This document shows, piece after piece, positions 1 through 6,200 of a DNA stretch of 29,135 nucleotides (position 1 is its first letter; the number at the start of each line of letters is the position of its first letter). The stretch is from RGIG8748 sp045606045 (GTDB lineage Bacteria; Bacillota; Clostridia; UMGS1810), in NCBI GenBank assembly GCA_045606045.1, contig JAZURE010000009.1, positions 1 to 29,135 of the forward strand. Reading direction: 5' to 3'. Position numbers and translations under genes: made by a program. Below the pieces are notes generated by a model. That model was not told the DNA's origin and made no database searches. It worked only from the letters and a program-made list of their open reading frames with translations.

Positions 1-36
1 ACGAAACTTAGCTTCTGATGCTATAATTTGATTCAT
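1..36 (-). CDS. Start of a leftward gene, cut by the window edge
   Basis: Only the first 12 codons are present, reading MNQIIASEAKFR from an ATG at 36 down to position 1. An AAGGAG ribosome binding site lies about 9 bases upstream of the ATG, and an extended -10 element lies further upstream, so this is a real start and not a chance ORF. Identity is uncertain. From memory, the opening residues resemble helix-turn-helix N-termini of some clostridial transposase or integrase proteins, but twelve residues cannot establish this. It diverges from gpr. Confidence 0.45.
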   Translation of the reverse strand, partial: MNQIIASEAKFR

Positions 37-79
37 AAGAAAATAGCTCCTTTGACATATGTTTTTTTGGTCATTAAAC

Positions 80-88
80 ATTATATCA
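80..88 (-). promoter_or_regulatory. Extended -10 promoter for the leftward edge gene
   Basis: On the minus strand the sequence is TGATATAAT, a perfect TGnTATAAT extended -10 element, about 44 bases upstream of the ATG at 36. No good -35 is seen at 17 bp, which is acceptable for extended -10 promoters. The rest of the 37-225 spacer is AT-rich and must also hold the gpr promoter, which I could not place confidently. Confidence 0.5.
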
Positions 89-225
89 TATTTGGAGTCT
101 ATTTTCTTTTTTATTTGTCACCCATCAATTGTATCACAACATTTTTTACAATATAATTGTATGAATTTGAATATTACAAGAGGAATTTACCAAGACTATT
201 TTAAAAATATTTATGGAGGAAAACT

Positions 226-1107
226 ATGTTTTTACCAAGAACCGACCTTGCCCTTGAGGCTGCTGCACTTATTTCCAGAAAGGATAACGAAGTCCTTGAG
301 GGTGTAGAAACCGAGGAGTATTCCAAACACGGTGTCAAAGTTACATGTGTCAAGGTAATAAACACCGAGGGTGAGAGAATCATAGGAAAAGCCAGAGGAA
401 GTTATATTACAATAGAATGTGAATCCCTAAGAGACGCAACCGATGTGTACGACAAAAATGCAAAAGAGATTTTCACCAAAGAATTAAAAAAGGTAATAAC
501 TCCGTATAAGCCTGAATCAATCTTCGTTCTTGGACTTGGCAATCGCTATGTAACACCTGATTCTTTAGGCCCAAGGGTAACGGAGAATATTAATGTGCAA
601 AGTCAAAAACCCGCACTATGCTGTGTAAGTCCCGGTGTACTCGGTATAACGGGTATAGAATCCGTGGATATAGCAGAGGGTATAACAGGCAGAATAAAAC
701 CCGATGTGGTAATAGCTATAGATGCACTTGCCTCACGAAGCATGCACAGAATTTGTACTACTATACAAATAGCAGACACAGGCATAACCCCTGGTGCAGG
801 TGTAGGCAACAGACAAAAGGCCCTTAATAAAGAAACCCTTGGAGTTCCCGTAATAGCCATAGGTGTGCCTACTGTTGTGGATGCTTCCACCGTGGCAAAT
901 GATTCTGCCCAGCATATATTGGAGGCAATGGGTGAGGATACGGAAAATCCGCTTTTTGACGAAAACAAAAGGTATACAATTATAAAAAAGATATTAAATC
1001 CATATTTCGGTGAGCTCATAGTAACACCGTCGCAGATAGACTGTGTAATCACAAAGGTATCTAATCTCATTTCGGACGGGATTAATGATTTGGAGAATAA
1101 TCTGTAA
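226..1107 (+). CDS. gpr: Germination protease Gpr (spore protease)
   Basis: Gpr degrades the small acid-soluble proteins (SASPs) that coat spore DNA, at the start of germination. It is made as an inactive precursor in the forespore. The 293-residue product shows RTDLALEA at residues 4-11, which matches the self-processing site of known Gpr proteins (cleavage after RTD). The propeptide would then be only about 7 residues, shorter than the roughly 15 known in Bacillus. The conserved TPDSLGP motif (Asp112) and the IDALASRS motif (Asp166) probably carry the two catalytic aspartates of this unusual aspartate-type protease. Total length is below the roughly 370 residues of Bacillus Gpr. The ATG has a GGAGGA site 7 bases upstream. 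spoIIP follows after 39 bases, a common sporulation pairing. A sigma-G or sigma-F promoter is expected upstream, but no clear match was found. Confidence 0.95.
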   Translation: MFLPRTDLALEAAALISRKDNEVLEGVETEEYSKHGVKVTCVKVINTEGERIIGKARGSYITIECESLRDATDVYDKNAKEIFTKELKKVITPYKPESIFVLGLGNRYVTPDSLGPRVTENINVQSQKPALCCVSPGVLGITGIESVDIAEGITGRIKPDVVIAIDALASRSMHRICTTIQIADTGITPGAGVGNRQKALNKETLGVPVIAIGVPTVVDASTVANDSAQHILEAMGEDTENPLFDENKRYTIIKKILNPYFGELIVTPSQIDCVITKVSNLISDGINDLENNL

Positions 1108-1146
1108 AAACATAAATATAATTATAGTAACAAAGGAGGAGGATGT

Positions 1147-2256
1147 GTGTTAAAATCAAGAGTCCAAAGATACTATGATGTAAAAACTTTTTTAAATAAA
1201 GACAAGTCTTCCAAAAGCTTTGTTTCCTATACAGTTGGCCGGAGGGTTATTAAGGGTATCAGAATTTTTTGGATATCCTTTTTGATGCTCTCACTTATTA
1301 TAATGCTTTTGGGACAGTTTATTTCATTAAACGATATTCTTTTGCACGGCATATTATCTGTCCATCCATTTGGCAAGGCAGATGTGGAAAGTGACTTTTC
1401 ATTTTCGAGATATATTATGTATCAAGGTGTTTCGCCGCTTTTTTCCAAAAAAGAAGCAACACACGTAAAAGAGGAAACATCTCTGCCTCTTCCTAAGGTG
1501 AACATAACCGCACAAAATGCCGCGTCTGACGGAATAGATATAAAAAACGAAACTACCTATACCTTGGATACAATATCACTTTTAAACGAGAAAATAAAAC
1601 TTGGTACACAAAACCCAAAGGTACTTATAGTACATACACATGGGAGCGAAAGCTATACCTCAAGCAAGAACTATAGTTATGTACCAAGCGGCAATTACAG
1701 GACACAGGACACGGATTTTAACGTGGTAAGGGTGGGCGAGGAGCTTACCAAACATTTGCGCAAAAAGGGCATAGAAGTAATTCACGACAAAACCATAAAC
1801 GACTACCCCTCGTATAACGATTCATATAACAAGACGGGCAAGATAATAGAAAAACATCTTAAAGGGGACAGCGATATATGTTTTGTATTTGATATTCACC
1901 GCGATGCCGTAGGAGAGGGCGAGAATATTGTAAAATTTGTTTCCGATGTTAAGGGGGAGAAAGCTGCGCAGGTTATGATAGTCTGCGGAACAGATATGAA
2001 CTTAGAAAACCCCGATTGGAAAGAAAATCTCAAGCTTGCCATACATATTCAGGATAAGTTTGAAAGGGACTATCCGTCATTCTTAAGACCCTTGAATCTT
2101 CGTAAGGAAAGATTTAACATGCACCTTTCCAGAGGCTCGCTTCTTTTTGAAATGGGTACAAACGGCAACACCATGGACGAAGCTCTTATTGCTGCGAAAT
2201 TTCTGGGTGAGGGGCTTGGGGATATCATAAACAATTTATGTGCAGAAAACTATTGA
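1147..2256 (+). CDS. spoIIP: Stage II sporulation protein P, peptidoglycan amidase/endopeptidase
   Basis: SpoIIP works with SpoIID and SpoIIM to degrade septal peptidoglycan during engulfment of the forespore. The 369-residue product has a basic cytoplasmic N-terminus, one membrane anchor at about residues 38-60, a linker, and a C-terminal amidase domain. The motif HTHGSES at residues 163-169 and His251 in the motif DIHRDA are the likely zinc and catalytic positions. A conserved FEMGTNGNT motif lies near the C-terminus. The start is GTG at 1147, chosen because AAAGGAGGAGG ends 4-5 bases upstream; an overlapping ATG at 1143 is in another frame. The 39-base gap to gpr suggests co-transcription, although spoIIP often also has its own sporulation promoter. 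Confidence 0.95.
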   Translation: MLKSRVQRYYDVKTFLNKDKSSKSFVSYTVGRRVIKGIRIFWISFLMLSLIIMLLGQFISLNDILLHGILSVHPFGKADVESDFSFSRYIMYQGVSPLFSKKEATHVKEETSLPLPKVNITAQNAASDGIDIKNETTYTLDTISLLNEKIKLGTQNPKVLIVHTHGSESYTSSKNYSYVPSGNYRTQDTDFNVVRVGEELTKHLRKKGIEVIHDKTINDYPSYNDSYNKTGKIIEKHLKGDSDICFVFDIHRDAVGEGENIVKFVSDVKGEKAAQVMIVCGTDMNLENPDWKENLKLAIHIQDKFERDYPSFLRPLNLRKERFNMHLSRGSLLFEMGTNGNTMDEALIAAKFLGEGLGDIINNLCAENY

Positions 2257-2278
2257 ATTTATTCATATATTGAGGTAT

Positions 2279-2316
2279 AATGTTAAAGGTGGTCTGCAGG
2301 GACCACCTTTAACATT
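2279..2316. terminator. Perfect 16-bp hairpin after spoIIP
   Basis: Arms at 2279-2294 and 2301-2316 are perfectly complementary around a 6-base loop (TGCAGG). There is no T-run on either side, so it may be a weak terminator, an mRNA 3-prime stabiliser or a protein-binding palindrome. A smaller hairpin (GGTTTT/AAAACC, 2321-2340) follows immediately. The rest of the 2257-2541 spacer is AT-rich and carries the argD promoter. Confidence 0.6.
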
Positions 2317-2506
2317 GCTTGGTTTTCAAAAGACAAAACCAAATCTATTTAAGCCAGCTGACATAAGAATATTATGTGTATAAAACTAAATCTTATGCAA
2401 TGAATTTATTTAGCTATATACGTAACTTGTACAAATTACCATATATTTATTGAAAAAAAGATATGTTTCATGAAAAATAACTATGGATTTTTATAAATAA
2501 ATATTG

Positions 2507-2512
2507 TATAAT
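2507..2512 (+). promoter_or_regulatory. -10 element of the arginine operon promoter
   Basis: A perfect TATAAT sits 29 bases before the argD start. The -35 region at the usual distance (2484-2489, TGGATT) is poor, which may indicate activator dependence or a different spacing. I searched by eye for ArgR-type boxes nearby and found only weak AT-rich candidates, for example around 2400-2415. Confidence 0.45.
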
Positions 2513-2541
2513 TATACAAAAGAGTACATGGAGGCAGAATC

Positions 2542-3732
2542 ATGACATCTCAAAAGCTTAATGAAATCATAAATACCGACAAAAAATATTATATGAATAC
2601 CTTTGGCGACAGAACTCCGCTTTGCTTTACACAAGGCAGAGGCATAGAACTTACAGATGTTTCGGGAAAGGTGTACAAGGACTTCTTCGCAGGCATTGCC
2701 GTAAGTGCACTGGGTCACGCACATCCCTCTCTTACAGAGGCTATAGCCGACCAGGCATCCAAGCTGCTTCACACCTCGAGTGTGTATTATGTAGAAAATC
2801 AGGCACTTCTTGCAGAGAAACTATGCCTCATATCCGATTTTGACAAAGCGTTTTTTGCCAGCACGGGTGCTGAGGCAAACGAGGGAGCAATCAAGCTTGC
2901 GAGAAAGTATTTTTATAACAAAGGTATAGACCGATACGAGATTATAACCCTCAATAAGTCTTTTCACGGAAGAACAATTACAACAGCCACCGCAACGGGA
3001 CAGGATAAGTACAAAGTACCGTATAAGCCTCTTACCCCCGGGTTTAAGCATGTGGATATAAATGATATTGACGCTCTTAACGCGGCGATAAATGAACATA
3101 CTGCCGCAATTATGATAGAGTTTATTCAGGGTGAAAGCGGCGTGCATCCTGTTACTAAGGAATTTGCACAGGCAATCAGAGATATATGTGACAGAGAGGG
3201 TATCCTATTTATTGATGATGAAGTGCAGACTGGAATAGGAAGAACAGGCAGGATGTTTGCATATCAGAATTACGGCATTGTTCCCGATATCATGACCCTT
3301 GCAAAGGCCCTCGGAGGCGGTGTTCCCATAAGTGCAATTCTTGCAAAGGATTTTGTGGCATCGGCATTTAGTCCGGGAGACCACGGAACAACCTTTGGCG
3401 GAAATCCCTTAAGCACAAGAGCAGGTCTTGCCGTTATGGATGTAATGGAAAAGGAAAACCTTTGCGAAAACTCTGCAAAAATCGGAAGCTACATAAAGCA
3501 AAGAATAGAAACCGAGTTTACAGATGTTATAAAAGAGGTAAGAGGAATGGGACTTATGATTGGTGTTGAATTCAAAGAGCCAATCGCCAAAAAGATAAAT
3601 TCCGTACTCTTGAATGAATATAATTATCTTGTGGGAGTTATTGGAGACAGTATATTCCGTATAGTTCCTCCGCTTATAATTACAAAAGATGATGCAGATG
3701 CCTTTATAGAGGTACTTAAAAAATCAATTTGA
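2542..3732 (+). CDS. argD: Acetylornithine aminotransferase
   Basis: This PLP enzyme interconverts N-acetylglutamate semialdehyde and N-acetylornithine in arginine biosynthesis and may also act on succinyl-diaminopimelate precursors. The 396 residues are full length for class III aminotransferases. Visible motifs are STGAEANEGAIKLAR (PLP phosphate binding), FIDDEVQTGIGRTG (the Asp that holds the pyridine nitrogen) and LAKALGGGVP with the Schiff-base lysine at Lys255. The GDHGTTFGGNP segment near residue 280 is typical of ArgD. The start has GGAGGC 6 bases upstream. Its stop overlaps the ribosome binding site of argF, so the two are translationally coupled. Confidence 0.95.
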   Translation: MTSQKLNEIINTDKKYYMNTFGDRTPLCFTQGRGIELTDVSGKVYKDFFAGIAVSALGHAHPSLTEAIADQASKLLHTSSVYYVENQALLAEKLCLISDFDKAFFASTGAEANEGAIKLARKYFYNKGIDRYEIITLNKSFHGRTITTATATGQDKYKVPYKPLTPGFKHVDINDIDALNAAINEHTAAIMIEFIQGESGVHPVTKEFAQAIRDICDREGILFIDDEVQTGIGRTGRMFAYQNYGIVPDIMTLAKALGGGVPISAILAKDFVASAFSPGDHGTTFGGNPLSTRAGLAVMDVMEKENLCENSAKIGSYIKQRIETEFTDVIKEVRGMGLMIGVEFKEPIAKKINSVLLNEYNYLVGVIGDSIFRIVPPLIITKDDADAFIEVLKKSI

Positions 3733-3743
3733 GGAGAATGAAA

Positions 3744-4664
3744 ATGAAGCATTTATTAAGTTTATACGATTTATCTACAGAAGAGATAGAAAAGATATTG
3801 GACCTTGCCATTAAGCTTAAGGCAGACAACAAGGCAGGCAGAGAGCATCATATCTTAAAGGGCAAGAGCCTTGGTATGATATTTGCAAAATCCTCCACAA
3901 GAACAAGAGTTTCATTCGAGGTAGGTATGTATCAGCTTGGCGGTCAGGCACTTTATTTAAACAGCAACGATATACAGCTTGGCAGAGGCGAGAGCATATA
4001 TGACACCGCAAATGTTCTTTCCAGATTTTTAGATGGTATTATGATAAGAACATATGACCAGAAGGATGTAGAAGACCTTGCAAAATACGGCTCTATAAGC
4101 ATAATAAACGGTCTTACAGACCTTTTGCATCCCTGTCAGATACTTGCCGATTTCCAGACCATATATGAGCACAAGGGCAGATTGAAGGGAAAGACTGTAT
4201 GCTATGTGGGTGACGGAAACAATATTTCCAACTCACTTCTCTACGGATGCACAAAGCTTGGAATGAACATAAATGTAGCCACACCAAAGGGATACGAGTG
4301 CGATGCCCTTGTTACCGAGAGAGCACTTGATACGGCCAAGACCACAGGCTCCAAGGTTATGCTTACAGAAGACCCGAAAGAAGCGGTAAAGGGCAGTGAT
4401 GTTGTAATTACAGATACCTGGGTAAGCATGGGTCAGGAAGCCGAAAAGCAGGAGAGAATAAAGATATTCAAAGACTATACTGTTACCAAAGAACTCTTTG
4501 ATATGGCAGACAGCGAGGCTATATTTATGCATTGTCTCCCTGCATACAGAGACTATGAGGTTGCCACCGAGGTTATAGACGGACCGCGCTCTGTAATATT
4601 TGACGAGGCAGAAAACAGACTTCATGCACAAAAAGCTGTTATGGCACTTACAATGGGAGAATAA
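3744..4664 (+). CDS. argF: Ornithine carbamoyltransferase
   Basis: The enzyme carbamoylates ornithine to citrulline in arginine biosynthesis. The 306-residue product begins MKHLLSLYDL. I chose ATG 3744 because GAGGAG at 3731-3736 is 7 bases upstream; the ATG at 3738 is too close and a TTG at 3729 lies before the site. Signature motifs are STRTR at residues 51-55 (carbamoyl phosphate binding), HPCQILADFQT (carbamoyl phosphate and domain linkage), VGDGNNISNSL in the ornithine domain, and HCLPAYR at residues 263-269. Anabolic rather than catabolic function is inferred from the pairing with argD and the absence of arcA or arcC nearby. Confidence 0.95.
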   Translation: MKHLLSLYDLSTEEIEKILDLAIKLKADNKAGREHHILKGKSLGMIFAKSSTRTRVSFEVGMYQLGGQALYLNSNDIQLGRGESIYDTANVLSRFLDGIMIRTYDQKDVEDLAKYGSISIINGLTDLLHPCQILADFQTIYEHKGRLKGKTVCYVGDGNNISNSLLYGCTKLGMNINVATPKGYECDALVTERALDTAKTTGSKVMLTEDPKEAVKGSDVVITDTWVSMGQEAEKQERIKIFKDYTVTKELFDMADSEAIFMHCLPAYRDYEVATEVIDGPRSVIFDEAENRLHAQKAVMALTMGE

Positions 4665-4675
4665 GGAGAAAATAT

Positions 4676-5149
4676 ATGTACAGCGGATTTGAAATACGAA
4701 ATGCGTCAGAAAAAGATATAGACCAGATATTAGAGATTACCGAGTCGGCATTTGTTAAATACAAGGAGCTTGCCAATACTCAGTATGAGCTTCCTGCACT
4801 TAAGGAAACAAGAGAGATAATTGCAGATGATATCAAAAACAAGCTTGTGCTTGTAGCCTACATAAACGGCAAGGTTGTGGGAAGTGTAAGAGTTGCAGTA
4901 AACGGCGAAATCGGATATCTGAGCCGTTTCGGAGTAAACCCCGAGTTCCAGAATTTAGGTATTGGAAAGGCACTTATGAATCTTGTGGATATAAACATGA
5001 AGGTTATGGGCGTTAAACAGCTTCAGCTTCATACAGCAGCCAAGATTAAATCTCTTGTGTGCTTCTACTACGGCAGAGGATTCTACATAGATTCCACCAC
5101 CAAGGAAAGAGATTACATAAGAGCACTTCTTTGTAAAGATTACGATTAA
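4676..5149 (+). CDS. GNAT-family N-acetyltransferase of the arginine operon
   Basis: A 157-residue single-domain GNAT protein. The acetyl-CoA motif A is visible as NPEFQNLGIGKALM, a Q/RxxGxG/A loop, preceded by the beta strand GYLSRFGV. The gene begins 11 bases after argF with an AAGGAG site, so it is almost certainly in the argDF operon. This suggests a role in arginine biosynthesis, possibly as a short stand-alone N-acetylglutamate synthase that supplies the acetylated pathway. That is inference from position; GNAT sequence alone does not give substrate. No amino-acid-kinase-like regulatory domain is present. Confidence 0.75.
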   Translation: MYSGFEIRNASEKDIDQILEITESAFVKYKELANTQYELPALKETREIIADDIKNKLVLVAYINGKVVGSVRVAVNGEIGYLSRFGVNPEFQNLGIGKALMNLVDINMKVMGVKQLQLHTAAKIKSLVCFYYGRGFYIDSTTKERDYIRALLCKDYD

Positions 5150-5150
5150 C

Positions 5151-5186
5151 AAAAAAGTCATCATCCAAACGGATGATGGCTTTTTT
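5151..5186. terminator. Bidirectional terminator between the arginine operon and the AraC gene
   Basis: A 10-bp stem (5157-5166 with 5171-5180, one G-T pair, loop AAAC) is flanked by six A residues on the left and six T residues on the right, so it can stop transcription from both sides. The stop codon of the convergent AraC gene lies in the T-run. Confidence 0.9.
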
Positions 5187-6039
5187 AGTTCACATTTTTA
5201 TATTTTTGTCTGTAGGAGCTTGGAGTAAGTCCTATGTATTTTTTAAAGGTTCTTGAAAAATAGTTTATGTCCATAAATCCTGTTTCGGTGGCAATATAAG
5301 TAATACTGTATCGGTGATCGCGAAGCAGTTCGCAGGCCTTGTTAATTCTTACAGAATTAATGTATTCAACAGGAGTCATATCGAAATTCTTTCTAAAAAA
5401 GTTAATAAGAGCATTTGGTGTTACGCCTGCTATCATGCAAAGGGTTTCCGAGGTAATATGTTCGGTATAGTTGTTTTCAATATATGAAACGGCACCCTCG
5501 TACGATTTATAAATTAAGGATTGGTTATGGCTTTTCTTTTCATACATACGGCAAATAAAGATAATCAACTGAAAAAAATACGATGTTACCATAAGCTCAC
5601 AACCGCTTTCCTTAGACACATATTCCTTTGACAGAGGCTTTAATATTTCAGTAATTTCGGAAAGCTCTTTAGCATTCAAATGAATTTTGCTTTTAAGACT
5701 GTCTGTACTTTTTTCAGGAATGAAAAACGAATTAAAGCCCGTAATATTTTTTGTAAGCTCTTTGTATTTTTCAAAAAAGTCGCCTTTAAAGCCTATGTTA
5801 AATATATAAAGCTTGTTTGTGTCGAAAAAGTTATGACGGTCGTAAGATTTTATGAAGAATATATCGCCGGCAGCGGTTATGTAGCGTTTCCCATTTATTT
5901 GATGAATGGCACTTCCTTCTAAAATCACAACGATTTCATCAAAATCATGACAGTGTTCTTCAGAGTCATTCATTTGATAGTCATAAGTAAGACTTATGGA
6001 ATTAATTATATCCTTATCGCTTTGAAGACTTTTGTACAT
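5185..6039 (-). CDS. AraC-family transcriptional regulator
   Basis: The 284-residue product has an N-terminal cupin-like sensing domain (about residues 15-100, with HCHDFDEIVVILEGS typical of the AraC_binding fold) and two C-terminal helix-turn-helix motifs (about residues 185-280). The second contains the family signature YIATETGFMDINYFSRTFKKYIGLTPSSYR. Such proteins usually bind a sugar or glycoside and activate a neighbouring catabolic gene. It is divergent from the GH2 gene, with 161 bases between starts, so it most likely controls that gene. The start ATG at 6039 has an AGAAGG site upstream and a strong promoter. Confidence 0.9.
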   Translation of the reverse strand: MYKSLQSDKDIINSISLTYDYQMNDSEEHCHDFDEIVVILEGSAIHQINGKRYITAAGDIFFIKSYDRHNFFDTNKLYIFNIGFKGDFFEKYKELTKNITGFNSFFIPEKSTDSLKSKIHLNAKELSEITEILKPLSKEYVSKESGCELMVTSYFFQLIIFICRMYEKKSHNQSLIYKSYEGAVSYIENNYTEHITSETLCMIAGVTPNALINFFRKNFDMTPVEYINSVRINKACELLRDHRYSITYIATETGFMDINYFSRTFKKYIGLTPSSYRQKYKNVN

Positions 6040-6079
6040 ATAACAAGACCTTCTTTAAGATTTTATTACTTGTATTATG

Positions 6080-6108
6080 ATTATACTACAAAATTTTTAA
6101 AATGTAAA
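6080..6108 (-). promoter_or_regulatory. Promoter of the AraC gene
   Basis: On the minus strand, TTTACA (6108-6103), a 17-bp spacer and TATAAT (6085-6080) form a near-consensus housekeeping sigma promoter 41 bases upstream of the ATG. Confidence 0.75.
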
Positions 6109-6115
6109 CTGTGAT

Positions 6116-6153
6116 ATTGTGCTAATTTTAAGATTTTTGTTATTGTGAATTTT
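6116..6153 (+). promoter_or_regulatory. Imperfect direct repeat, candidate AraC operator
   Basis: ATTGTGCTAATTTT at 6116-6129 and ATTGTGAATTTT at 6142-6153 form an imperfect direct repeat starting 26 bases apart. The second copy overlaps the GH2 -35 region. AraC activators often bind such direct repeats next to the -35. The region is AT-rich, so chance is possible. Confidence 0.3.
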
Positions 6154-6171
6154 GTCGTATTGCTTTATATT
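6143..6171 (+). promoter_or_regulatory. Promoter of the GH2 gene
   Basis: TTGTGA (6143-6148), a 17-bp spacer and TATATT (6166-6171) lie 29 bases before the GH2 start. The weak -35 fits an activator-dependent promoter. Confidence 0.5.
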
Positions 6172-6200
6172 GTTTTTAAAGATGATTTAAGGAGGCAGTT

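Noticed and set aside
130..225. Sigma-G promoter for gpr
   Set aside because: Candidate -35 and -10 matches in this AT-rich stretch had wrong spacing or too few matching bases to report.
226..249. Gpr lacking a propeptide
   Set aside because: The self-cleavage site after RTD is retained, so a short propeptide of about 7 residues remains; short ones appear usual in clostridial Gpr, so I do not call it defective.
2381..2490. ArgR box or riboswitch ahead of argD
   Set aside because: Only weak AT-rich resemblances to ArgR half-sites, and no recognisable riboswitch core.
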